From positions 682,001-746,000 of the forward strand of contig NZ_CP030929.1 in the NCBI RefSeq assembly GCF_003325955.1: DNA of 64,000 nucleotides, given 5' to 3'. Source of the stretch: Aurantimicrobium sp. MWH-Uga1 (lineage in GTDB: Bacteria > Actinomycetota > Actinomycetes > Actinomycetales > Microbacteriaceae). A program made the position numbers and the translations under genes. This document shows positions 55,656 through 64,000 of the stretch, piece by piece. Numbering within the stretch: position 1 is the first letter of the stretch; each line of letters begins with the position of its first letter. Under the pieces are notes generated by a model. It made no database searches. It worked only from the letters and a program-made list of their open reading frames with translations, and had not been told where the DNA came from.

Positions 55656-56315
55656 ATGAAAATTCTGGAAATGCTGTTTAGGAAAACCTTCGGATTGGAG
55701 AGAAATGACCAAATCTCGCTCCAACAGCCCGCCGTCTTCAGACGGAGGATAACTATAGCTGCTGCTTTTATTGCTGGGTTAGCGGTCGTTCTTGTTGCCG
55801 TGGGCTGGTCATTCATGGGCTCAGTTACCAGCAGTAACTCGGTACCTGTAGAGCTCAGATCAACTACACAAGATTTACCCACAATCTCCCCGCAGGACAT
55901 TGGGGTTCTGGTCCATGTTGTCGGTGGAGTACATCACCCAGGAATTTACCAAATTTCCCCAGGCTCACGAGTTATCGATGCAGTCATGGCCGCTGGTGGA
56001 CTAGCTCCTGGTGCCAGTGATTGTGGAATAAATCTTGCACGTCAGGTATCTGATGGAGAGCAGATTGTAATCAGCGTAGACACCGCCTGTAGTGCCGAAA
56101 ATGGTCAAGCAAACGCTGGCGGAGCTTTGCTTTCCCTGAATAACGCAACTGCTGAAGAACTTGATGGATTACCGGGTATTGGTCTAACTTTGGCTCAACG
56201 GATCCTTGAGTGGCGCGAGGCCAACGGTAGTTTTGTTGACATACATCAGCTCAATGACGTACCCGGAATTGGGGACAAGTTGTATGAGTCTTTGCATGAG
56301 CTTGTCAGCTTGTGA
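55656..56315 (+). CDS. comEA: ComEA-like DNA-binding competence protein
   Basis: A membrane-anchored DNA receptor of about 219 residues. One span (ITIAAAFIAGLAVVLVAVGWSF) is followed by an SLBB domain (VLVHVVGGVHHPGIYQISPGSRVIDAVMAAGGLAPGA) and a double helix-hairpin-helix (LNNATAEELDGLPGIGLTLAQRILEWREANGSF ... LNDVPGIGDKLYESLHELV). ComEA binds incoming DNA outside the membrane and hands it to ComEC. The start is uncertain among ATG 55656, ATG 55671 and a nearby TTG, none with a good ribosome site. Its stop overlaps the comEC start as GTGA. Confidence 0.85.
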   Translation: MKILEMLFRKTFGLERNDQISLQQPAVFRRRITIAAAFIAGLAVVLVAVGWSFMGSVTSSNSVPVELRSTTQDLPTISPQDIGVLVHVVGGVHHPGIYQISPGSRVIDAVMAAGGLAPGASDCGINLARQVSDGEQIVISVDTACSAENGQANAGGALLSLNNATAEELDGLPGIGLTLAQRILEWREANGSFVDIHQLNDVPGIGDKLYESLHELVSL

Positions 56316-58333
56316 ATCATAGTTCACGAACCGTAGACCTCCGTCTGGCTATTCCTGTTCTTGCGAGCTGGATTCTGCTATCGACGGCGTTACTACTTGG
56401 TCAAATATTTGGCAACACTTTGTTGTGGGCATTGATCGGTTGCTGTGTTGGTTTGAGTGCTGCGATTTTTGGATCCCGGCTGCATTCGCTTCTATTCCTG
56501 AGCGGATGGATTACCACGGGATTGTTCTTGATTTACCTTATTCGTCTTCCAACACATCGAGACTTGCAGCCGTGGGAAACGATCGTTACTCAACAACAGG
56601 CGTCACCTGAGTGGGCGGTCTATCTCAGGCAAAGTTTTCTTCAAGTGACTTCCGAACTTCCGGGCCCTGGCGGGGAACTGTTGCCTGGTTTAGCAATTGG
56701 AGATACTTCACGCTTAACTGAGTCACTTGATCACGCCATGAAAACAGTTTCTTTGACCCACATCACTGCTGTTTCAGGTGCGAACTGTGCAATAGTTACG
56801 GCCGGTGTCATGATGTTCGCTGCCCTATGTGGAGCTGGACGAAAACTTCGATTGATTGCTGGAATTACCGCACTAGTTTCGTTTGTGATTATTGTGACTG
56901 CTCAACCAAGCGTGGTTAGAGCTGCGGTGATGGCAACTATTGTGATGATCGCTTTGTTCTTAGGTCGCCCCGCTGCCGGCATCCCTCTACTTTCTGCTGC
57001 GGTTGTGGGTTTGCTGATGTGGAATCCTTGGTGGGCGATCGAATTGGGCTTTGTACTTTCTGTGTCTGCCACTGCCGGATTGTTACTTTTTTCACTTCCG
57101 CTATCCCACAGGCTTGCGCAATGGATGCCCTATTGGTGTGCGTTAGCAATTGCTGTTCCACTTTCTGCACAGTTGCTTTGCCAGCCCTTTATCATCCTGC
57201 TTTCACCACAGATGCCTACCTATGGTGTTCTTGCAAATATTGTTGCTGGTCCAGCAGCATCATTGGCCACCGTATTTGGTCTTCTTACGTGTGTTGTTGC
57301 CCTGCCAGCACCTTGGCTTGGTCAGGTAATGATGTGGATCGGCTGGCTGCCTGCACAGTGGATTGGTTCTACTGCGATGTCTGTTTCCAAATTCCCTTTT
57401 GCGTCTCTTGGATGGGTTCCAGGGGTAGCGGGTGCATTCTTGGCGGCATTTGTCAGTACGTGCGTACTTTTTTCTTTACTCGCTCGGTCGCCGCGTGTGA
57501 GGGCGATTTTCGCAACACTGCTTACCGTTTCTCTGTTGTTCTGGTTACTTATTTTGTTTGTCATCAACTTTCGAAGCGTTTCTAGTATCCCTACAGGATG
57601 GAGCATCGCAGTTTGTGATGTGGGGCAAGGAGACGCAATTGTCCTTGCTTCAGAAGGGTCATACGCCCTCATCGATACCGGACGAGAACCGGAGTTAGTA
57701 GATCATTGTCTGATGAGATTAGGGATTTCTCGACTTGATCTCCTTGTTCTCACACATTTCGATAAAGACCATGTGGGTGGTCTACAAGCCGTTATTGGGA
57801 AAGTCGACAAAGCCGTTGTGGGACAACCCGAAAATATAGAAGATGAATCCCTATTGTTAGATCTCTCACGCTCAGGAGCACAACTTTCTCGCGGAATCAG
57901 CGGATTGTCGGGAAATCTTGGTGCTGCAAAGTGGCAGATCTTGTGGCCAGATGGACTTCATCCAGCAATGAGTGTGGGGAACCCGGGATCTGTGACACTG
58001 TTGGTGAACTTTCCGGAATTTCAGAGCCTTTTTTTGGGTGATTTAGGAAAAGAATCACAATTGGCATTGATGAAAACTGTTTCACTTCCTCACATCGATG
58101 TTGTGAAAGTAGCTCATCATGGATCAGCAGATCAAAGCATGACTTTGTATCAACGCATCCAGCCTGCAGTGGGCTTGTTTTCTGTTGGGAAAGGCAATGA
58201 GTATGGTCACCCAAGAAAAGAAATCTTGAATGAACTCAATAGCCTTAACACACTTACCCCGCGTACCGATGAAGATGGAATGATTCTTGTCATACCGAAT
58301 CAGACAGGGATCTCTGTCTGGACTGAGCATTAA
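56312..58333 (+). CDS. comEC: ComEC/Rec2 DNA-uptake channel protein
   Basis: A 673-residue polytopic membrane protein. After the first spans comes the competence domain with LAIGDTSRLTESLDHAMKTVSLTHITAVSGANCAI, which holds the VSGxN signature, and then many spans. A C-terminal metallo-beta-lactamase domain begins AVCDVGQGDAIVL and carries THFDKDHVGG, VKVAHHGSADQS and GHPRKE. It moves single-stranded DNA into the cell, and the MBL part may degrade the other strand. The short N-terminal OB region expected before the competence domain is present but weak. With comEA it implies latent natural transformation; pilus genes are not in view. Confidence 0.92.
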   Translation: MNHSSRTVDLRLAIPVLASWILLSTALLLGQIFGNTLLWALIGCCVGLSAAIFGSRLHSLLFLSGWITTGLFLIYLIRLPTHRDLQPWETIVTQQQASPEWAVYLRQSFLQVTSELPGPGGELLPGLAIGDTSRLTESLDHAMKTVSLTHITAVSGANCAIVTAGVMMFAALCGAGRKLRLIAGITALVSFVIIVTAQPSVVRAAVMATIVMIALFLGRPAAGIPLLSAAVVGLLMWNPWWAIELGFVLSVSATAGLLLFSLPLSHRLAQWMPYWCALAIAVPLSAQLLCQPFIILLSPQMPTYGVLANIVAGPAASLATVFGLLTCVVALPAPWLGQVMMWIGWLPAQWIGSTAMSVSKFPFASLGWVPGVAGAFLAAFVSTCVLFSLLARSPRVRAIFATLLTVSLLFWLLILFVINFRSVSSIPTGWSIAVCDVGQGDAIVLASEGSYALIDTGREPELVDHCLMRLGISRLDLLVLTHFDKDHVGGLQAVIGKVDKAVVGQPENIEDESLLLDLSRSGAQLSRGISGLSGNLGAAKWQILWPDGLHPAMSVGNPGSVTLLVNFPEFQSLFLGDLGKESQLALMKTVSLPHIDVVKVAHHGSADQSMTLYQRIQPAVGLFSVGKGNEYGHPRKEILNELNSLNTLTPRTDEDGMILVIPNQTGISVWTEH

Positions 58334-58342
58334 GCTTGCATC

Positions 58343-59347
58343 ATGGCAGCTAAGGCAAAGATTTCAATTCCACAGTTCACGTGGTTAACTGCCGAACCCG
58401 CACCCCTTGTACTCGTCACGGGAGCCGAAAGTTTTTTAGCAGATCGTGCTACACAGCGCATACGCGATTCACTTCGTGCAGCAGATGCTTCCCTGGAAGT
58501 CAGCGATATTGATGCAAGTTCTTATACCCCTGGCCAACTCCTCACCCTTGCCAGTCCTTCTTTGTTCGGGGAGCCCCGATTAATTCGAGTCAGTGACGTT
58601 GAAAAATGTAACGACGAATTTCTCATTGAAATGCTCGACTATGTCGCATCTCCAGATCCAGACACGACTGTAGTTCTTCGTCATAACGGGGGAGTACGCG
58701 GGAAAAAACTTCTCGATACTCTCCGAGCTGGCACTGAAAGAGCCGTAGAGGTCGTATGTGCTGAGCTCAAAAGCGATACCGATAAATATGACTTTGCAGC
58801 CCAAGAATTTCGACAGGCAGGTCGAAATATTTCACCAAGTGCGTTGCGTTCACTCGTCCAAGCCTTTTCAGGTTCAGGTTCCGAGCTTGCAAATGCCTGT
58901 CAACAACTTATCGCCGATGCTGAAGGTGAAATAACTGACCGTACCGTCGAAGATTATTACGGTGGGCGAGTTGAAGCTACGGCATTCAAAGTCGTTGATA
59001 ATGCTGTTGCAGGTCGGCTTGGAGACTCTCTTGTTATTCTTCGCCATGCCTTACAAACAGGAGCTGACCCTGTGCCTATTGTTGCGACGTTTGCGGCAAA
59101 ACTTCGTTTGATGGCCAAGCTCTTTGGAGAGCGCAGAAGCGCAGGGGAGCTAGCCGGAGCACTGGGAGTGGCACCCTGGCAGATAGATCGAGCACGCAGG
59201 GATCTTCAAGGATGGACAGAAACCGGTTTAGGTAATGCCATAGAGGTCATTGCAGAAACAGATGCCAATGTTAAAGGAGCCTCGCGCGACCCTCTCTATT
59301 CACTTGAACGCATGGTTAATGTTGTTGCATGTTACGGGAGACGTTAA
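58343..59347 (+). CDS. holA: DNA polymerase III subunit delta
   Basis: A 334-residue clamp-loader subunit that opens the beta clamp. It has the usual divergent sequence: LVLVTGAESFLADRATQRI at the start, SLFGEPRLIRVSDV, AAQEFRQAGRNISPSALRSLVQAFSGSGSELANACQQL, then VEATAFKVVDNAVAGRLGDSLVILRHALQTGADPVPIVATFAAKLRLM. Order comEA-comEC-holA-rpsT-lepA is the standard bacterial arrangement. The ATG lies 9 bases after the comEC stop. Confidence 0.92.
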   Translation: MAAKAKISIPQFTWLTAEPAPLVLVTGAESFLADRATQRIRDSLRAADASLEVSDIDASSYTPGQLLTLASPSLFGEPRLIRVSDVEKCNDEFLIEMLDYVASPDPDTTVVLRHNGGVRGKKLLDTLRAGTERAVEVVCAELKSDTDKYDFAAQEFRQAGRNISPSALRSLVQAFSGSGSELANACQQLIADAEGEITDRTVEDYYGGRVEATAFKVVDNAVAGRLGDSLVILRHALQTGADPVPIVATFAAKLRLMAKLFGERRSAGELAGALGVAPWQIDRARRDLQGWTETGLGNAIEVIAETDANVKGASRDPLYSLERMVNVVACYGRR

Positions 59348-59349
59348 CA

Positions 59350-59380
59350 AAATAAGGCCCCCAATGAGGGGGCCTTATTT
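59350..59380. terminator. Bidirectional terminator between holA and rpsT
   Basis: AAATAAGGCCCCC (59350-59362) pairs with GGGGGCCTTATTT (59368-59380) around AATGA. The A-rich and T-rich flanks let it work from both sides. Confidence 0.87.
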
Positions 59381-59391
59381 GAGTGGGATGC

Positions 59392-59652
59392 TTAGAGAGC
59401 AGCAACCTGCTTAGCAATTGATGACTTGCGGTTTGCGGCGTTGTTCTTGTGAAGAACACCCTTGCTCACTGCCTTGTCAAGCTTTTTGCTCGCGTTTTTC
59501 AGTGCTGCTTCAGCTGCTGCCTTGTCGCCAGCGCTGATAGCGGTCTTTGTTGCGCGAACGGCGGTCTTCACTTCGGACTTCACAGCTTTGTTGCGCTCGT
59601 GAGCCTTCTCGTTGGTGCCAATTCGCTTGATTTGCGACTTAATGTTTGCCAC
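59392..59652 (-). CDS. rpsT: 30S ribosomal protein S20
   Basis: An 86-residue basic helical protein that binds 16S rRNA early in assembly. I place the start at the GTG at 59652, which gives the family's usual [28 protein letters not shown]; a GTG 18 bases further out would add six unusual residues. The later [26 protein letters not shown] is also typical. The roughly 175 bases upstream, between it and lepA, hold no other gene. Confidence 0.95.
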   Translation of the reverse strand: MANIKSQIKRIGTNEKAHERNKAVKSEVKTAVRATKTAISAGDKAAAEAALKNASKKLDKAVSKGVLHKNNAANRKSSIAKQVAAL

Positions 59653-59827
59653 GTTTACCGTGTCTTTCACTCGTTATTCGTACGTTTGGATTGTGTCGCA
59701 CCAGAGGTAGAGGGCTCACGGCGACGAATCGTGCAGGTGGGACTACACGTAAGCCAATAGACAACACTACCAGTAATAGTTGTCGTTGCTAAAACTGTGC
59801 CTGAGTTCGTGGGAGACTAGAGGTTCT

Positions 59828-61675
59828 ATGTCTCCTCGTTCCTCTAAACCATTGCAGCCTGCGTCAACTGACCCTGCGAAGATTCGCAATTTTTGCATCA
59901 TCGCTCATATTGACCACGGTAAGTCGACTCTTGCCGATCGCATGCTTCAAATTACTGGCATTGTTGATGACCGTTCTATGCGGGCTCAGTATTTGGACCG
60001 GATGGATATTGAACGTGAACGTGGCATCACCATTAAGAGTCAGGCAGTGCGCATGCCGTGGGATGTTGACGGCCAAACGTATGCCTTGAATATGATTGAC
60101 ACTCCTGGTCACGTTGACTTCACGTACGAGGTTTCACGTTCACTTGCTGCGTGTGAAGGAGCGATCCTTCTGGTTGATGCTGCCCAGGGTATTGAGGCTC
60201 AGACTCTGGCGAACTTGTATCTGGCAATGGAAAATGACCTCACAATCATTCCTGTGCTCAACAAGATAGATTTGCCTGCTGCAGACCCAGAAAAATATGC
60301 CAAAGAGCTTTCAGATTTGATCGGTGGCAAGCCCGAGGATGTTCTTCGCGTATCTGGTAAAACAGGAATGGGCGTTCCTGAGTTGCTAGATCTTGTGGTC
60401 GAGAAGATTCCTGCTCCCGTCGGTCAGGCAGATGCTCCTGCTCGAGCAATGATTTTTGACTCGGTGTACGACGCCTATCGAGGAGTAATTACCTACGTGC
60501 GCGTCATTGACGGCATGCTTAAACCCCGTCAGCGAATCCAAATGATGAGTACCAAAGCTTCACATGAGCTGATCGAGATTGGTGTTAGCTCACCAGAGCC
60601 CATTCCTTCTGAGGGATTGGGGGTCGGTGAAGTTGGATATCTCATCACTGGTGTGAAAGATGTCCGCCAGTCCAAAGTTGGTGACACTGTCACTGATTTC
60701 GTCAAACCAGCTACTGAGCCTCTCCCGGGATATACCGACCCGAAAGCAATGGTGTTCTCAGGTCTATACCCCATTGATGGCTCGGACTATCCCGTCCTTC
60801 GTGAAGCTCTCGACAAGCTCAAACTCTCCGATGCTTCCTTGAATTATGAACCAGAAACCTCAGTTGCCCTCGGGTTTGGTTTTCGATGCGGTTTCTTAGG
60901 TCTATTGCACCTAGAAATAATTACCGAACGTCTCGAACGTGAATTTGGTCTTGACCTCATCGCCACAGCGCCTTCTGTTCCCTATGAGGTCACAACTGAA
61001 GATAAAAAGACAGTCACTGTGACAAACCCCAGTGAATACCCTTCAGGAAAGATCATCAAAGTATCCGAACCCCTGGTTCGTGCTGGAATTCTCACACCTA
61101 AGGACTACGTCGGAACAATCATGGAATTGTGCCAAAGCCGTCGTGGAAATCTTTTGGGCATGGAGTACTTCGGTGAAGATCGCGTCGAAATGAAATACGA
61201 AATCCCTCTTGGAGAAATCGTCTTTGACTTCTTTGATCACCTCAAGAGCAGGACACAAGGTTACGCATCCTTGGATTATGAAGAAGCCGGTGAACAAGAT
61301 TCTGATCTTGTGAAAGTAGACATTCTGTTGCAGGGTGAACAGGTCGATGCGTTCAGCGCGATTGTCCACAAGGATAAGGCTTATGCCTATGGCCTAATGA
61401 TGACAGAGCGTCTCAAAAAACTCATTCCGCGCCAACAGTTCGAGGTACCCATTCAGGCTGCTATCGGGGCACGTATCATTGCTCGAGAAACGATTTCTGC
61501 AATCCGTAAGGACGTCCTTGCCAAATGCTACGGCGGTGACATTACACGCAAGCGCAAACTCCTCGAAAAGCAAAAAGAGGGTAAAAAGCGTATGAAAATG
61601 GTCGGCCGTGTCGAAGTTCCACAAGAAGCCTTTATTGCGGCATTGCAAGGTGATGATGAGGTGAAAAAGAAGTGA
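59828..61675 (+). CDS. lepA: Elongation factor 4 (LepA)
   Basis: A 615-residue ribosomal GTPase involved in initiation and assembly. It shows the G1 loop [15 protein letters not shown], the switch [21 protein letters not shown] and NKID, then EF-G-like domains II, III and V and the LepA-specific C-terminal domain with [27 protein letters not shown]. The ATG at 59828 follows AGAGG; the in-frame codons before it look like untranslated leader. Its stop overlaps the next start as GTGA. Confidence 0.96.
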   Translation: MSPRSSKPLQPASTDPAKIRNFCIIAHIDHGKSTLADRMLQITGIVDDRSMRAQYLDRMDIERERGITIKSQAVRMPWDVDGQTYALNMIDTPGHVDFTYEVSRSLAACEGAILLVDAAQGIEAQTLANLYLAMENDLTIIPVLNKIDLPAADPEKYAKELSDLIGGKPEDVLRVSGKTGMGVPELLDLVVEKIPAPVGQADAPARAMIFDSVYDAYRGVITYVRVIDGMLKPRQRIQMMSTKASHELIEIGVSSPEPIPSEGLGVGEVGYLITGVKDVRQSKVGDTVTDFVKPATEPLPGYTDPKAMVFSGLYPIDGSDYPVLREALDKLKLSDASLNYEPETSVALGFGFRCGFLGLLHLEIITERLEREFGLDLIATAPSVPYEVTTEDKKTVTVTNPSEYPSGKIIKVSEPLVRAGILTPKDYVGTIMELCQSRRGNLLGMEYFGEDRVEMKYEIPLGEIVFDFFDHLKSRTQGYASLDYEEAGEQDSDLVKVDILLQGEQVDAFSAIVHKDKAYAYGLMMTERLKKLIPRQQFEVPIQAAIGARIIARETISAIRKDVLAKCYGGDITRKRKLLEKQKEGKKRMKMVGRVEVPQEAFIAALQGDDEVKKK

Positions 61676-62334
61676 CCGAATCAGCACGCAGAAGTAATTA
61701 CTCCGCCGATCGCTCAGTAAGTTACGGAAGCGTCGGGGCAACTCAAGCAGCCGATGTTTTGGTTTTCCCACCCCACGGATTCTCCTCATCGCAGTCAGAG
61801 TTTCGCCTCGGCAGCGGCCAAGAACGTTTTGACGCGGCTTCTGCCGCGCTCATGACATGGGGGGTGCCACGAGGTTCACGGCTCGAGGTCGTGAAGATTG
61901 ACCAAGCAGATGCTGAAGGTTATGCAGGCTTGTTATTCAATGAATTCGGTGCGCCAATTGCACCAACTTCTGACGTTTTAGATCAGCTCTATTCCTCAGA
62001 TGGCACCCCGTTCCTTTCTGCGGGTACCACGATTGAACTCGCTGGTGTGTGGGCACCTTCGAAAATTTCTTCCTCATATCGAGTTATTTATGTCGTCCGC
62101 GAAGACCGTCGTATGGGTTACGCACTCGGAACTCTCGATTCTGCGCCAGTCATTGGCGAAGAATACTTTGGTGTGGAGTGGCGCGATGACGACTCAGTGT
62201 GGGCTGTAGTTCGCTCAGTCACCTCAATTGCTGAAGGTAGAAAGTACGCTTGGAGTGCCCCGGTCATTCGTGCGCGCCAGTGGTTGCTTCGTCGTCATTA
62301 CGTTCGGTCTTTACTTCCTGCCCGTTCGGTGTAA
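61672..62334 (+). CDS. DUF1990 family protein
   Basis: A 220-residue cytosolic protein. The DUF1990 pattern is present: [87 protein letters not shown], and [21 protein letters not shown]. The family is broadly found in actinobacteria and plants and has no settled function. It lies between lepA and hemW and is translationally coupled to lepA. Confidence 0.85.
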   Translation: MTESARRSNYSADRSVSYGSVGATQAADVLVFPPHGFSSSQSEFRLGSGQERFDAASAALMTWGVPRGSRLEVVKIDQADAEGYAGLLFNEFGAPIAPTSDVLDQLYSSDGTPFLSAGTTIELAGVWAPSKISSSYRVIYVVREDRRMGYALGTLDSAPVIGEEYFGVEWRDDDSVWAVVRSVTSIAEGRKYAWSAPVIRARQWLLRRHYVRSLLPARSV

Positions 62335-62337
62335 ACA

Positions 62338-63564
62338 ATGGCTAGCCAATTGCCAGATGGTCTGGCAATGCCGCTGAACGGGGCATTGCCGAGCACTGTG
62401 AGCGTTGGCTCCCTACATAAAACGATGAGTGCCTATGTGCACATTCCTTTTTGCCGGGTTCGTTGTGGCTATTGCGATTTCAACACCTACACAGCCACTG
62501 AGCTCAGAGGCGCATCACAAGCCACTTATGTCGATGAATTGAAGAAAGAGATAGAACTTTCGATTGAGGTTCTTCACTGTGCAGATGTTTCAATACGACC
62601 TCTACACACAGTGTTTTTCGGTGGTGGTACTCCGACGTTACTTCCCGTTTCTGATCTTGCCCATGCAGTACAAGCACTACGTGACAGCCATGGAATAGAA
62701 ACAGGAGCAGAAGTCACAGTTGAAGCCAATCCAGATACCCTCACTGAAGAATATGTCGAAGGTTTAGTTCAGGCAGGTTTCACACGTGTGAGTGTAGGAA
62801 TGCAATCTGCAGTTCCCCATGTACTTTCAGCATTGGATAGGACACACAATCCTGCTGCCGTAGACCGCGCAGTAACAATAATTCAGTCTGCTGGGCTAGA
62901 AGCCAGTATTGATTTGATCTATGGAGCTCCGGGAGAGAGCCTGTCTGATTGGCGCAGGTCTCTAGAAAAAGCAATTTCTTTGAATACAGGGCATATTTCC
63001 GCCTATGCACTCATCGTTGAAGACGGTACTGCTTTGGCGCGCAAAATTAGTTCAGGAGTTATGGATGCTCCTGATGATGATTTACAGGCTGAAATGTATG
63101 AACTAGCTGACGAACTATTGAGCAAAGCGGGATTTCAATGGTACGAAATTAGCAATTGGGCAAAGTCACAACAGCAACAGTCTCAACACAATCTTGCCTA
63201 TTGGACTAACCAAAATTGGTGGGGCTATGGTCCTGGTGCACACTCCGCAATAGGTGGCACACGTTTCTGGAATGTCAAACACCCAGCTGCCTATGCAGGA
63301 CGCCTGGCCGAAAATCAAAGCCCAGCCTTGTCTTATGAGACACCTAACCAGGAAGCAGCCATGTTGGAACACGTGTTACTGGGGTCACGATTAGCAGCAG
63401 GTATACCTGCTCAAGGGCACGACCCTCAAGCCATTTCTTCACTGATAGCTCGTGGTCTCATTGACGGCAAGCATGCTACTGGTGGACGAATCGTGTTAAC
63501 ACTTTCTGGTCGTCTTCGTGCTGATGAAGTTGTTCGAGTATTACTCTTTCGTTCTCAGGATTGA
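62338..63564 (+). CDS. hemW: Radical SAM protein HemW (haem chaperone)
   Basis: A 408-residue enzyme with the HemW-type cluster site CRVRCGYCDF (Cys39, Cys43, Cys46), the SAM-binding FFGGGTPTLL and the HemW C-terminal domain (NLAYWTNQNWWGYGPGAHSAIGGTRFWN). The fourth Cys after CxxxCxxC, which in the true coproporphyrinogen oxidase HemN follows the motif, is a Phe here (CDF), as in HemW, so haem delivery rather than haem synthesis is likely. About 29 residues precede MSAYVHIPFC; the real start may be the ATG at 62425. hrcA is next, the common order. Confidence 0.9.
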   Translation: MASQLPDGLAMPLNGALPSTVSVGSLHKTMSAYVHIPFCRVRCGYCDFNTYTATELRGASQATYVDELKKEIELSIEVLHCADVSIRPLHTVFFGGGTPTLLPVSDLAHAVQALRDSHGIETGAEVTVEANPDTLTEEYVEGLVQAGFTRVSVGMQSAVPHVLSALDRTHNPAAVDRAVTIIQSAGLEASIDLIYGAPGESLSDWRRSLEKAISLNTGHISAYALIVEDGTALARKISSGVMDAPDDDLQAEMYELADELLSKAGFQWYEISNWAKSQQQQSQHNLAYWTNQNWWGYGPGAHSAIGGTRFWNVKHPAAYAGRLAENQSPALSYETPNQEAAMLEHVLLGSRLAAGIPAQGHDPQAISSLIARGLIDGKHATGGRIVLTLSGRLRADEVVRVLLFRSQD

Positions 63565-63584
63565 CTGCTAAATATCCGGTATCA

Positions 63585-63611
63585 TTAGCACTCAGATGCA
63601 TCGAGTGCTAG
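63585..63611. promoter_or_regulatory. CIRCE operator of hrcA
   Basis: TTAGCACTC (63585-63593), nine bases, then GAGTGCTAG (63603-63611). This matches the CIRCE heat-shock operator TTAGCACTC-N9-GAGTGCTAA with one change in the last base. It lies 19 bases before the hrcA start, so HrcA represses itself. TTGACT (63561-63566) may be the -35 box. Confidence 0.95.
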
Positions 63612-63630
63612 TGATGTAAAGGAGGATTCG

Positions 63631-64000
63631 ATGGTTTCACAACGTGGGCTTGAAGTTCTTCGCGTCATCGTTCAGGATTATGTTTCTTCACGTGAGCCCG
63701 TCGGTTCAAAAGCTATTGTTGACCGCCATCAATTTGGCGTATCCGCGGCGACAATTCGCAACGATATGGCACTGCTCGAGGAAGAAGAGCTCATTGTTGC
63801 CCCTCATACATCCAGCGGTCGAGTTCCCACAGACAAGGGATATCGTCTTTTCGTTGACCACTTAGCCGAAGTCAAGCACATCACGCCGACACAAAAGCAA
63901 GCCATAGATCAATTTCTAGATGATTCTGCAGATTTTGATGAACTTCTTGGACGAACTGTTCGTTTGCTTTCTCAATTAACTAACCAGGTCGCTATCGTCC
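63631..64000 (+). CDS. hrcA: Heat-inducible transcription repressor HrcA, N-terminal part
   Basis: The first 123 residues of a gene cut by the right-hand edge. It shows the winged-helix start [71 protein letters not shown], the DNA-binding signature of HrcA. The ATG has AAAGGAGG before it. HrcA binds CIRCE and is released when GroEL is busy with unfolded proteins; dnaJ usually follows it but is outside the window. Confidence 0.95.
   Translation, partial: MVSQRGLEVLRVIVQDYVSSREPVGSKAIVDRHQFGVSAATIRNDMALLEEEELIVAPHTSSGRVPTDKGYRLFVDHLAEVKHITPTQKQAIDQFLDDSADFDELLGRTVRLLSQLTNQVAIV

Noticed and set aside
62338..63564. hemW considered as oxygen-independent coproporphyrinogen oxidase (hemN)
   Set aside because: The cluster motif is CxxxCxxCDF without the fourth HemN Cys, and the position before hrcA fits HemW.

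Overview
The window reads as chromosomal DNA from an actinobacterium of the family Microbacteriaceae with a moderate, not high, GC content. Four things support the phylum: an FHA (OdhI/GarA-like) gene followed by two MerR-family genes, an ultrashort stem-I T-box ahead of ileS, the gene order rne-rplU-rpmA-obg-proB-proA-nadD-rsfS, and a class II DAHP synthase near a PlsC and a FadD15-like ligase. The modest GC, frequent GTG/TTG starts and compact overlapping genes suggest a small-genome freshwater or planktonic lineage; genus placement is inference.

Layout. 0-10.3 kb: the start of a DEAD-box helicase (leftward), FHA regulator, FtsR-like MerR, a second MerR, a ParA-type ATPase, pyruvate carboxylase, a surface protein with a sortase-like tail, a MinD/ParA-like ATPase with an Ala/Lys/Pro-rich tail, and peptide deformylase. 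10.3-16.7 kb: acyl-CoA synthetase, ROK glucokinase, PlsC acyltransferase, DAHP synthase and a PuuP-like permease. 17-19.2 kb: a four-gene redox/sulfur island (DUF2202, DUF4395, ICMT-like methyltransferase, thioredoxin) in which the two outer genes each have the same 16-bp palindromic operator. 19.2-26.2 kb: one 2.3-thousand-residue secreted repeat protein. 26.4-35 kb: valS, T-box plus ileS, folC, DUF4233, ndk. 35-37.2 kb: an MFS exporter and a VKOR-family thiol oxidoreductase.

37.5-44.3 kb: the rne-rplU-rpmA-obg-proB-proA block. Here rne, rplU, obg and proB all have broken reading frames, with about eleven indels that nearly all lie in short homopolymers. I read this as local sequence error, not gene decay. 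44.3-50 kb: a small membrane protein, nadD, a long Ala/Glu-rich membrane-anchored protein, rsfS, tRNA-Ala(GGC), a YjdM-type protein, a DUF4032 kinase-like protein and a UgpC/MsmX-type sugar-transport ATPase. 50-53.2 kb: a luciferase-like oxidoreductase, then a CoA-disulfide/persulfide reductase with a rhodanese domain and a CsoR/CstR-family repressor. 53.2-64 kb: a NagZ-like hydrolase, FUSC protein, comEA-comEC, holA, rpsT, lepA, DUF1990, hemW, and a CIRCE element in front of the start of hrcA.

The most interesting system is a scattered regulon. Three sites of the form ATACCCC-N2-GGGGTAT lie before the DUF2202 gene, the thioredoxin gene and the CoA-disulfide reductase/rhodanese gene. The last of these is translationally coupled to a CsoR-family repressor that keeps Cys36 and Cys65 but has Ala where copper sensors have His61. 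That points to a CstR-like persulfide sensor rather than a copper sensor, and it would tie DUF2202, and perhaps DUF4395 and the ICMT-like protein, to reactive-sulfur handling.
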